DNA of 64,000 nt. It comes from Hydrogenobacter sp. T-8 (GTDB lineage Bacteria > Aquificota > Aquificia > Aquificales > Aquificaceae). How positions within the stretch are numbered: the first letter of the stretch is position 1; each line of letters begins with the position of its first letter. Made by a program: the position numbers and the translations under genes. The notes under the pieces are model-generated. The model was not told the origin of the DNA. It saw nothing but the letters and a program-made list of their open reading frames with translations, and did not search any database. The stretch covers positions 1,666,491 to 1,730,490 of the forward strand of contig NZ_CP048795.1 of assembly GCF_011006175.1 (NCBI RefSeq), read 5' to 3'. This document shows, piece after piece, positions 42,305 to 49,765 of this stretch.

Positions 42305-43629
42305 AGCAAGAGCCTCGTCTCGGGAAGTTTCACATGACTTGGCTTTTCCTTACCCACTAACGCCAGCATAAAGCCAAGCACACCCACCCTTCCTGCTATC
42401 ATGGTTAGAATTATAAGGAATTTACCAAGCGGTGAAAAGTCCGCAGAAAGGCTAAGTCCCTTGGGATTACCAAGGGAAAGCCCAACGGTGGAGAAGGCGG
42501 AAACCGTCTCAAAGAGAGCTGGGAGAAGTCTTATGTTTTCAAGCTCAGCCAAAAGTGTTGCCATGAAGGTGTTGTAAGCAAAGGCAAGACTGAGCACTAC
42601 CATCGCCCTGTGAACCTGTGCATCTATAAGCCTCCTGCCAAAGACTACCACATCTGGTCTGCCTCTAATGTAAGAGAAAACAGCAAGAAATACAACCACT
42701 GCGGTTATGGTCTTTATGCCACCTCCTGTTCCACCCGGCGATGCACCCACGAACATTAAGTTTATAAGCACAAACTGAGAAGCTTCCGACAGTTTGCTTA
42801 TGTCTATGGTGTTAAAGCCTGCGGTCCTTGCGGATATACTGTGAAACAAGCTTGCCAATATTTTCTCCTCCACAGATAAACCTTTAAACCTCCATATATC
42901 AAAAAGGAGCACGATAAACCCAAAAACTATAAGCACTGCGGAGGATAAAAAGACGAGCTTTGTGTGTGTGGAAAGCCTCCTAACCTCTCCCTTTTTGTAA
43001 AGTATTAGCTCATAGATAGTATAAAAGCCTATGCCCCCAATTACTATAAGAAGGCTTATTACCATATTGACCCATAAGTCTCCCTTAAAGCCCATAAGGT
43101 TTTCTGAGAAAGTGGAAAAGCCAGCGTTGTTGAAAGCGGAAATGGAATGAAAGATGCTTGCAAAGATGGCGTTAGCAGGGTCTTTTAACCTAAAGAGAAA
43201 AGAAGGAAACAAGGCAAAAGCACCAAGGAACTCAATGAAGAAAACTATAGGAATTATCCTCTTTACAAACCTTACAAGCCCGTGCATACCCGGATAGTTA
43301 AAGGACTCAGCCAGTATAAGCCTCTCCCTCAGACCCAATTTCCTTCTTAGGGCTATAAGGAAGTAAGTGGTAAAGGTCATATAACCCAGACCACCAAGCT
43401 GTATGAGAAGAAGGATAATAAACTTTCCAAAAAGGGTAAAATCCTTCTGTGTGTCCAAAACCACAAGCCCTGTAACTGTTGTAGCGGAAGTTGCAGTAAA
43501 GAGAGCATCAAGGTAGCTTATTGGTCTTAGAGTGGAGAGCGGAAGATAAAGAAGTAAAGACCCAGTGAGAATTACTCCAAGGTAGGAAAAGAGCAGTATT
43601 CTGTGAGGCGTCCACTCAAAACCTCGCAT
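42301..43629 (-). CDS. TrkH/KtrB-type potassium channel subunit
   Basis: 442 residues with about ten hydrophobic segments arranged as four M1-P-M2 repeats. Selectivity-filter parts are visible: SATTVTGLVVLD (first), FNNAGFSTFSENL (second), SARTAGFNTIDISKLS (third) and SAFSTVGLSLG (fourth), each with the central Gly. It forms the potassium or sodium-coupled pore with the RCK partner. Its ATG 43629 lies 21 bases from the divergent mnmC2 start. Confidence 0.9.
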   Translation of the reverse strand: MRGFEWTPHRILLFSYLGVILTGSLLLYLPLSTLRPISYLDALFTATSATTVTGLVVLDTQKDFTLFGKFIILLLIQLGGLGYMTFTTYFLIALRRKLGLRERLILAESFNYPGMHGLVRFVKRIIPIVFFIEFLGAFALFPSFLFRLKDPANAIFASIFHSISAFNNAGFSTFSENLMGFKGDLWVNMVISLLIVIGGIGFYTIYELILYKKGEVRRLSTHTKLVFLSSAVLIVFGFIVLLFDIWRFKGLSVEEKILASLFHSISARTAGFNTIDISKLSEASQFVLINLMFVGASPGGTGGGIKTITAVVVFLAVFSYIRGRPDVVVFGRRLIDAQVHRAMVVLSLAFAYNTFMATLLAELENIRLLPALFETVSAFSTVGLSLGNPKGLSLSADFSPLGKFLIILTMIAGRVGVLGFMLALVGKEKPSHVKLPETRLLL

Positions 43630-43637
43630 GTTTACCT

Positions 43638-43653
43638 TAAATTTTATACTGTG
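43638..43653 (+). promoter_or_regulatory. Possible -10 box 7 bases before the mnmC2 GTG
   Basis: TAAATT (43638-43643, four of six consensus bases), 7 bases, then GTG 43651. No ribosome site precedes the GTG. The spacing equals that of other leaderless-type starts in the window and favours GTG 43651 over GTG 43603. Confidence 0.3.
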
Positions 43654-44616
43654 GACCTAAATGACCTTCTGGAAGAGCGTATAAGACAAAAGGCAGTTGC
43701 TCTACCGCAGGAAAACATAAGGCATATAATCCTTGAGTTGAAGGCTTGGCTAAAACCTTCCGTTGAGGAAAAGGGTATAGTTCAGACTCAATCTGGCGAC
43801 TATACACTCGTCCATCCTCTATACGGAGAGCCTTACCATAGCCTATCCGCAGGTGCAATAAGAGAGTGTATTGAAAAATTTCTTGAGCCTTCTGGTTTGT
43901 TGGAAAAGGCAGAAAAGCTCAAAAAGGTTCGGATTCTTGACATAGGCTTTGGGCTTGGCTATAACATTGCAGTAGCCATAAAAAGGCTAAGAGACATAAA
44001 CCCATCTATGGAAATAGAGGTTCTTTCCTTTGAGAAGGAGCTTCCTCAAAGTGTTCCACTTCTTCCAGAGGAGTTTGCCAAATTTCACAAACTTCTTTGG
44101 GACAATCTTCCAGAGTTTGAAAAGGACTGCATACGCTTTAGGTTATATCTTGGAGATGCAAGGCAGAGCATACTGGAGGTTTCTGAGTTTTCTGCGGATG
44201 CGGTCTTTCACGATGGCTTTTCTCCATACAGAAACCCCGAGCTTTGGACTTTTGACTTCCTGTCTCAGATAAAGAGGCTTATAAGCCAAGAAGGCACTTG
44301 GGTCTCTTACAGCTCTTCTTTGCCTGTGAGAAAAACCTTAAAGGAGCTTGGCTTTGGCATATGCACCACTAAAGGCGTAGGAAGGAAAAGAGGCGGAACT
44401 AAAGCCTGTCTTTTGTGTGAGGATAGCCTCTCGGAGGAGGAAAGGATAAAACTGAGCACTTCGCCCTATGCCATTCCCTTCCTTGACCCTACACTTAAAG
44501 GCGAACCTTTGGACATACTCATAGACTACAGGATAAGGGTTGAACTTCTAAAAGTGGCCCAGGGCGGAGTCGAACCGCCGACACCCCGGTTTTCAGCCGG
44601 GTGCTCTACCAACTGA
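43651..44616 (+). CDS. tRNA methyltransferase MnmC2 (DUF752), without fused oxidase
   Basis: About 321 residues. ILDIGFGLGYNIAVA binds S-adenosylmethionine, and VFHDGFSPYRNPELWTFDFL is the DUF752 hallmark. It methylates the aminomethyl group on uridine 34 of certain tRNAs. Aquifex has the same stand-alone form lacking the FAD oxidase. TYSSSLPVRKTL-like and GVGRKRGGTKA segments close the domain. Start uncertain: GTG 43651 (chosen) or GTG 43603, which would overlap trkH. The last 20 residues (AQGGVEPPTPRF onward) are read from the antisense strand of tRNA-Phe, so the true C-terminus is formed by a tRNA gene. Confidence 0.82.
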   Translation: MDLNDLLEERIRQKAVALPQENIRHIILELKAWLKPSVEEKGIVQTQSGDYTLVHPLYGEPYHSLSAGAIRECIEKFLEPSGLLEKAEKLKKVRILDIGFGLGYNIAVAIKRLRDINPSMEIEVLSFEKELPQSVPLLPEEFAKFHKLLWDNLPEFEKDCIRFRLYLGDARQSILEVSEFSADAVFHDGFSPYRNPELWTFDFLSQIKRLISQEGTWVSYSSSLPVRKTLKELGFGICTTKGVGRKRGGTKACLLCEDSLSEEERIKLSTSPYAIPFLDPTLKGEPLDILIDYRIRVELLKVAQGGVEPPTPRFSAGCSTN

Positions 44617-44627
44617 GCTACCGGGCC
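44555..44627 (-). tRNA. tRNA-Phe (GAA)
   Basis: 73 bases on the minus strand. Acceptor stem GGCCCGG pairs with CTGGGCC (one G-T pair), D stem GCTC/GAGC, anticodon stem CCCGG/CCGGG around loop CTGAAAA (anticodon GAA), T arm GGCGG TTCGACT CCGCC, discriminator A. CCA is not encoded; the bases after A73 are CTTT. The gene lies antisense to the 3' end of mnmC2 (62-base overlap). A TATAAT box lies 12 bases upstream. Confidence 0.97.
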
Positions 44628-44639
44628 TATGGGGATAAT

Positions 44640-44645
44640 ATTATA
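44640..44645 (-). promoter_or_regulatory. -10 box of tRNA-Phe
   Basis: TATAAT on the minus strand (44645-44640) ends 12 bases before the tRNA 5' end. The -35 match is poor. The same AT-rich stretch may also serve the divergent pentaheme gene. Confidence 0.45.
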
Positions 44646-44662
44646 TATCCAAGGAGGGAAAA

Positions 44663-45562
44663 ATGACAGTTCTTTTTATCCTCTTTGCCTTTATAAGCTC
44701 CTGTGGAGAGGTGTTTGTGGAAAAGGACTTGCTTGAAAGACCACAAGCGAAAAGGTGTTCCGACTGCCATGCGGAGATATTCAAAGAGTGGGAAAAGAGT
44801 AGACATGCTATGGCGTGGAAAAGTGAAAAATTTAGGCTTGAAAGTGAGGAATACACAAAGACAAAATGTCTTTCTTGCCATGCTCCTCATCAAGTTGACC
44901 CAGAAATAAAACCAACGCTTAGAGTTGAGTTTAGAGAGGATGGAGTTTCTTGTGTCGCATGCCACTTTAAGGAACAAACAAAAGCCATGCACGGACCACA
45001 CAAGGTATGGTCACCACCCCATCCTTCAAAACAAGACATTAACTACGCAAAATCCTTTTTCTGTGCTGGATGCCACCAAGAAACATACAAAGAATGGCAC
45101 TTGACGAAGGTTCAAAAGTCCTGTCAGGATTGCCACATGCCCTCTATTGGGAACAAAAGACTTGTCCAGAAGTTCCCCTTTGAATACTTCCATACTAAAA
45201 AGCCAAGACACGACCATAGCTTTCCAGCAGGCATAGCAAAGCCCGAAGATATACAAATTGAGCTGGAAAGGGCAGAAAACCTTAGGTTGAAAATAACCAA
45301 TGTGGGAGTTCCCCATAACCTCCCCACCGCAGACCAAGGAGACCCAAAGCTCTATATTATAGTAGATGCGGAATTACCCAATGGAGAGTCTTCCAGAATA
45401 GTTAGAGTTTTATCCTATCAGGCAAAGAATGCCCTCGTATACGGAATCCCTACCTACATTGAACTTCCTTGGCGGGAAGTGGAGAGCCTAAAGGTAAGCC
45501 TTCAAAGAAGGCTAAGCTGGAAAGAGGAAAGGGAAAAGATAAAGGAGGTCACTTTTAAGTAG
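44663..45562 (+). CDS. Pentaheme c-type cytochrome lipoprotein
   Basis: 299 residues. A lipobox (FAFISSC, Cys14) predicts a lipid anchor. Five CxxCH haem sites follow: CSDCH (32-36), CLSCH, CVACH, CAGCH and CQDCH. Spaced His residues between them resemble the c554/NapC-like multihaem fold. The C-terminal third (from about 190) has no haem and looks like a beta domain. AAGGAGGG precedes the ATG. Placed before the oxidase operon, it may carry electrons in respiration or nitrogen metabolism; the partner is unknown. Confidence 0.82.
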   Translation: MTVLFILFAFISSCGEVFVEKDLLERPQAKRCSDCHAEIFKEWEKSRHAMAWKSEKFRLESEEYTKTKCLSCHAPHQVDPEIKPTLRVEFREDGVSCVACHFKEQTKAMHGPHKVWSPPHPSKQDINYAKSFFCAGCHQETYKEWHLTKVQKSCQDCHMPSIGNKRLVQKFPFEYFHTKKPRHDHSFPAGIAKPEDIQIELERAENLRLKITNVGVPHNLPTADQGDPKLYIIVDAELPNGESSRIVRVLSYQAKNALVYGIPTYIELPWREVESLKVSLQRRLSWKEEREKIKEVTFK

Positions 45563-45599
45563 TATAAGTTTTTCTTATAATACTATAAGAAATTGTGCA

Positions 45600-45628
45600 T
45601 TGATTGTGCGTAAGAGGAATTATTAATA
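45600..45628 (+). promoter_or_regulatory. Candidate promoter of the cytochrome oxidase operon
   Basis: The 100-base gap before coxC holds TTGATT (45600-45605), 17 bases and TTAATA (45623-45628). A short direct repeat ATTGTGC at 45592-45598 and 45603-45609 overlaps the -35 and could be a regulatory site. Further upstream, TATAAG and CTTATA around five T form an AT-rich inverted repeat after the pentaheme stop. The coxC ribosome site is AAAGGAGGTAAA. Confidence 0.4.
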
Positions 45629-45662
45629 TTTTTACCCCTACAAGCCTGAAAGGAGGTAAAAG

Positions 45663-46445
45663 ATGGCACAGCACGAGGTGCACCACCATCTGGGAGAGCA
45701 CGAGTATAGCTATTGGCCCCTGCCTGTAGGTCTTGCGGTCCTTCTTATCCCCCTTACCTTTATAGCCTTCATGGTTTGGCAAAAGCCCATGCTGGCTCTT
45801 ATCTTTGGGGGTGTAAGTCTTGTCCTTTTTGTGCTTGGTATAGCTGGCTGGGTTCATGAGTTCTTCTCCAAGGGTCATGAAGAAGGGCTTGGTATGCCCG
45901 CCATGATGTTTTTCATAGTGTCTGAAGTGGTCATATTTGGAACTATGTTTGCCGGTTTCTACATGGCAAGAGCGACCCATGCGGATGTCTGGGCCCAGTG
46001 GGTTCCAAAAGGCATGAACTTAACAATACCTGTCATACTTACCTTCATCCTTTGGGCTTCCAGTGCTACGATAGCTATAGCGGAGAAGTTCTTTGAGAAG
46101 GGTAAGAATGGACTGTCCGCTCTTTTTGTCTTCTTCACTATAATTCTTGGCTCCGCCTTTATGGTTATACACATTATGGAGTGGCTACATCTGTGGCACG
46201 AGGGCTTTACCCTCAGCTCAAACATGTACGGCACTGGCTTTTACATGCTAACAGGCATACACACTTCTCACATAGTTGTTGGTCTACTTACCATGCTGGT
46301 AGGCATGTTTCTCCTTCTTACGGGTAAGGCTGGTGAGCATAAGGGACACACTTATATCAAAGCCATAACCATGTATTGGCACTTTGTGGATATTATGTGG
46401 CTTCTCGTGGCAAGCAGTGCATACCTGATAGGTAGCCTAGCATGA
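45663..46445 (+). CDS. coxC: Cytochrome c oxidase subunit III
   Basis: 260 residues, seven hydrophobic segments, N-terminus rich in His (HEVHHHLGEHE). FFIVSEVVIFGTMFAGFYMARA and YWHFVDIMWLLVASSAYL are subunit III hallmarks; E in SEV is the conserved lipid-site Glu. It supports proton pumping of the haem-copper oxidase. It overlaps the Sco gene by 4 bases. Confidence 0.92.
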   Translation: MAQHEVHHHLGEHEYSYWPLPVGLAVLLIPLTFIAFMVWQKPMLALIFGGVSLVLFVLGIAGWVHEFFSKGHEEGLGMPAMMFFIVSEVVIFGTMFAGFYMARATHADVWAQWVPKGMNLTIPVILTFILWASSATIAIAEKFFEKGKNGLSALFVFFTIILGSAFMVIHIMEWLHLWHEGFTLSSNMYGTGFYMLTGIHTSHIVVGLLTMLVGMFLLLTGKAGEHKGHTYIKAITMYWHFVDIMWLLVASSAYLIGSLA

Positions 46446-47239
46446 GGTTGTTTCTGTTTACGATGATAGTTCTTTCCACACTTTTTGCAAGAGAGCCTTA
46501 CGAATACGGTAGATACACAAGCTATTATGGAGAGCAGGACGTTAGCGTGGTAAAAATTCAAGAGGACCTGTTCATCGGTAAAGAAGTTGCGGATGTTAGG
46601 GTAAAAACCCTGAGCGGTGAGGTCAGGCTTAAGGAATTTATAAAGGGCAAACCTACTGCCCTGCTCTTTGCATACTATACTTGCGATACTGTCTGCCCTA
46701 TAACTGCAGAAAACCTCTACAAGCTATCAAAAAATCTCCCCAAAGACTACAGGTATGTGGTTCTCTCCTTTGACGAGAGGGATAACCTTAACACTATGAA
46801 GGAGTTTATGCAAAAGAACTTCCGCACGACTAATTTGCCCGATAACTGGCTTGTGGGAATTCTCTCCAAGGAAGACATAAGAGCAATAACCCAATCCGTG
46901 GGATACAAGTTTTACTTCATAGATAGAGATAAGATATTCATCCACCCCAATGTGACTGTGTTCCTTTCCCCAGAGGGCAGGGTAATGAGATATCTGTATG
47001 GTGCCTTCTTAAGGGATAAGGACATAAGCCTTGCCTTTGTAGATGCTCAGAGGGAAAAGCCTTCAATAAACAACATTGTAGACCTTGCTATACTTGCCTG
47101 TTATAGGTATGACCATGCAAGAAGCAGGTATGTGATAGACCCAACCCTAATATTTGCGGGCATTGGAATTCTTGGTGTTATAGGCACTTTTACTCTTGCA
47201 TATTTTTACAGTAGAAATAGAAAGGAGGTGCACCCATGA
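46442..47239 (+). CDS. Sco1/SenC copper chaperone for cytochrome oxidase
   Basis: 265 residues. Signal segment (about 1-16), then a thioredoxin-like domain with AYYTCDTVCPI (CxxxC copper site) and the third ligand His in FIHPNVTVFLSPEG. A C-terminal membrane helix (about 232-255, LIFAGIGILGVIGTFTLAYF) anchors it. It inserts copper into the CuA site of subunit II, coded immediately downstream with a 4-base overlap. Confidence 0.92.
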   Translation: MRLFLFTMIVLSTLFAREPYEYGRYTSYYGEQDVSVVKIQEDLFIGKEVADVRVKTLSGEVRLKEFIKGKPTALLFAYYTCDTVCPITAENLYKLSKNLPKDYRYVVLSFDERDNLNTMKEFMQKNFRTTNLPDNWLVGILSKEDIRAITQSVGYKFYFIDRDKIFIHPNVTVFLSPEGRVMRYLYGAFLRDKDISLAFVDAQREKPSINNIVDLAILACYRYDHARSRYVIDPTLIFAGIGILGVIGTFTLAYFYSRNRKEVHP

Positions 47240-47952
47240 AAGAAGTGCTTGCCTATCCTGCCAACTATTGGCAGACTATGTATGAAATATGGCTGTTTAT
47301 AGCGGTGGTTATCTACCTTGTGGTTTTCATACCCGGAGCGTATTTTCTCGTTAAATACCGCTACAAAAAGGGTGCTAACGAAAAGGCACAGCATGTGCAT
47401 GAAAGCAAAGCTCTTGAAGTTCTCTGGACTATAATACCCACAATAGTTGTCATATACTTAGCGACGCAGAGCTTTGCCTTTTACAGGGTTCAAAGGACTG
47501 CTCCTGAGGGTGCTATGGAAATAAAGGTTACTGCTTTTATGTGGGGTTGGGAATTTGAGTATCCAAACGGTAAGAAGGTATTTTCCTTCTTCAACAGCGT
47601 GGTAAATCCAGAAACCAACGCTTACCTAAAGCCAGAAGAGGTAAACGATATGTTCAAGGCATATATACCTGCGGGAACACCCATAAAAGTGCTCCTAACC
47701 TCAAGGGATGTGATCCACTCCTTTTATGTTCATCCAGCAAAGGTAACTGAGGACGCTGTGCCTGGAAGGATAACCCATATGTGGTTCCAAATAAACCAAC
47801 CTGGTGAATACTGGATCTTTTGTAGGGAATACTGTGGAACACAGCACTCAAAAATGGCAGCGGTGCTAAAGGTCGTTCCCAAAGACCAGTTTGAAAAGTG
47901 GCTTAAGGAAGGTATGCAAACAAGCAACTTTTCAGATAAACAAAACCTTTAA
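47236..47952 (+). CDS. coxB: Cytochrome c oxidase subunit II with CuA site
   Basis: 238 residues: two membrane helices (about 15-40 and 62-84), then a cupredoxin domain. CuA ligands are visible: His in DVIHSFYVHPAKV and the group CREYCGTQHSKM (Cys, Glu, Cys, His, Met). MWGWEFEYPNG is the aromatic electron-entry patch. No fused cytochrome c domain. GGAGGTG before the ATG. Confidence 0.95.
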   Translation: MKEVLAYPANYWQTMYEIWLFIAVVIYLVVFIPGAYFLVKYRYKKGANEKAQHVHESKALEVLWTIIPTIVVIYLATQSFAFYRVQRTAPEGAMEIKVTAFMWGWEFEYPNGKKVFSFFNSVVNPETNAYLKPEEVNDMFKAYIPAGTPIKVLLTSRDVIHSFYVHPAKVTEDAVPGRITHMWFQINQPGEYWIFCREYCGTQHSKMAAVLKVVPKDQFEKWLKEGMQTSNFSDKQNL

Positions 47953-47967
47953 AGGAGGTGCATCACC

Positions 47968-49587
47968 ATGGCAGCGGTAAGCTACAGACCGTATTTCAGT
48001 GCGGGTCTGAAAGAGTGGATATTCACCACAGACCACAAAAAGATAGGCATCATGTATGGAGTGACCAGCCTCGTGTTCTTCCTTATAGCTGGTCTGTCTG
48101 CACTTGCTATAAGGATGGAGCTTTTTCAGCCTGGGCTTCAGTATATGAGTGAAGATACTTACAATCAGGCTCTTACAGTGCATGGAGTCCTCATGCAATT
48201 TTGGTGGGCGGTTGCCATATGGAGTTCCTTTGGAAACTATCTTCTGCCTTTGATGATAGGGGCAAGGGATGTGGCTTTTCCAAGACTGAATGCCCTTAGC
48301 TATTGGTTTTTCTTTGCTGCAAGCGTTTTAGCCCTTATAACACTCCTTCCTGGCAATCACATAAGAATGATGTGGACAGGCTATCCTCCCTTTTCTCTGA
48401 ACGATAATGCCGGACCTGTTGCCTTCTATGCCCTTATAATCCACCTTCTTGGTGCTTCTTCTTTGGCAAGTGCAATAAACCTGGTGGTAACAAATCTTAC
48501 AATGAGGGCACCGGGTATAACCCTTAAGAAAATGAACCTCTTTTTGCACTCCTTCCTTGCAATGAATGTCATTCAGATACTGGGTGTGCCAGCCCTTGCG
48601 GGTGCGGTAACTATGCTCCTTATGGATAAATATTTCCACACAGCCTTCTTTGACCCCACAAGAGGTGGAGACCCACTTCTGTATCAAAACCTTTTCTGGT
48701 TTTACTCTCACCCCGTTGTCTACGTTATGATACTGCCTGCCTTCGGTCTTATATCTGAGATGATAGCTACCTTTTCAAGGAGGGAGATATTTGGAAGGAC
48801 CTCTATGATAATAGCCATATGGGGCATTGCAATCCTTGGCTTTATGGTCTGGATACATCATATGTTTACCAGCGGTGTGCCAGACTGGATAAGGATAATC
48901 TTTTCCTACACCACAGTTCTTATAGGCGTTCCAACAGGTATAAAGATATTTAACTGGATATTTACTCTCTACAAGGGTTCTGTCAGATTTACAACACCCA
49001 TGTTATACACCCTTTCCGCCATATTCATGTTCCTCATAGGTGGTCTTACTGGTATACCTCTTGGTCTTCCTGCTTTTGATATTGCGGTTCATGACTCTCA
49101 CTTTGTTGTAGCTCACTTTCATTATGTGCTTGGTATGGCTCTTACCCTCGCAGCCTTTGGTGGCTTCCACTATTGGTATCCCAAGTATACGGGTAGGATG
49201 TATAGTGAGTTCTGGGCAAAGATTGCTCTCGTGCTTATAATGATAGGTTCAAACCTTTTCTATTTCCTTCAGTTTATAGTAGGTCTTGAGGGTATGCCAA
49301 GAAGGTATGCGGACTACCCTGCAATAGAGAGCTGGATTAGGCTTCATGAACTTCAAACCATAGGTGCTATGATACTTGGCTTTGGTGTCTTTATAGCTCT
49401 TGCAAACCTCATACTTTCCACTAAGTTTGGCAAAAAGGCAGAAGACAATCCCTGGCAGTCCCCATCTCTCGAGTGGCTTGTTCCTTCACCACCACCACCA
49501 CACAACTTTGACAAGACTCCTCATATGCCAGAAGACTGGGACCCATACAACTACGAGTGGCTTGAAAAACAGCATAAGAAACAGTAA
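47968..49587 (+). CDS. coxA: Cytochrome c oxidase subunit I (A2-type haem-copper oxidase)
   Basis: 539 residues, twelve membrane helices. TVHGVLMQFWW gives a low-spin haem His, YSHPVVY a CuB His and the cross-linked Tyr, WIHHMF two CuB His, and HDSHFVVAHFHYV the haem ligands. The D-channel Glu of HPEVY is Val, and the preceding YS pair marks the A2 subfamily, in which these residues replace Glu. It reduces oxygen to water. Strong ribosome site AAAGGAGGTG. Confidence 0.96.
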   Translation: MAAVSYRPYFSAGLKEWIFTTDHKKIGIMYGVTSLVFFLIAGLSALAIRMELFQPGLQYMSEDTYNQALTVHGVLMQFWWAVAIWSSFGNYLLPLMIGARDVAFPRLNALSYWFFFAASVLALITLLPGNHIRMMWTGYPPFSLNDNAGPVAFYALIIHLLGASSLASAINLVVTNLTMRAPGITLKKMNLFLHSFLAMNVIQILGVPALAGAVTMLLMDKYFHTAFFDPTRGGDPLLYQNLFWFYSHPVVYVMILPAFGLISEMIATFSRREIFGRTSMIIAIWGIAILGFMVWIHHMFTSGVPDWIRIIFSYTTVLIGVPTGIKIFNWIFTLYKGSVRFTTPMLYTLSAIFMFLIGGLTGIPLGLPAFDIAVHDSHFVVAHFHYVLGMALTLAAFGGFHYWYPKYTGRMYSEFWAKIALVLIMIGSNLFYFLQFIVGLEGMPRRYADYPAIESWIRLHELQTIGAMILGFGVFIALANLILSTKFGKKAEDNPWQSPSLEWLVPSPPPPHNFDKTPHMPEDWDPYNYEWLEKQHKKQ

Positions 49588-49593
49588 AACCTT

Positions 49594-49609
49594 GGGGGCT
49601 TATGCCCCC
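49594..49609. other. GC-rich hairpin between coxA and a 48-residue ORF
   Basis: GGGGGC, loop TTAT, GCCCCC: a perfect 6-pair stem 6 bases after the coxA stop. On the plus strand no T-run follows, so termination is doubtful. On the minus strand AAGGTTTT follows, which could weakly end the bamA transcript. It may instead stabilise the 3' end of the cox mRNA or lower expression of the small ORF behind it. Confidence 0.5.
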
Positions 49610-49618
49610 CTTAGAAAC

Positions 49619-49765
49619 ATGAAGAAAAAACTACTCTTTCTCATATTTTTGGGTGTGGCAGGCTTTTCCTTCTTACTGAGTGCACTTTACTTTACAAACC
49701 CCCAATATAGAAAGGAAAAGATAGGCCACTATAAGCAAAAAATTGAAAAAAGAAGACCTCAATAG
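49619..49765 (+). CDS. Small single-helix membrane protein at the end of the cox operon
   Basis: 48 residues: short basic start, one hydrophobic helix (about 4-24, LLFLIFLGVAGFSFLLSALYF) and a basic tail. Small one-helix subunits or assembly factors are common in oxidase operons, so a link is plausible, but I recognise no family. No good ribosome site precedes ATG 49619, and the hairpin lies 9 bases upstream. The frame overlaps the bamA 3' end by 7 bases. Confidence 0.5.
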   Translation: MKKKLLFLIFLGVAGFSFLLSALYFTNPQYRKEKIGHYKQKIEKRRPQ

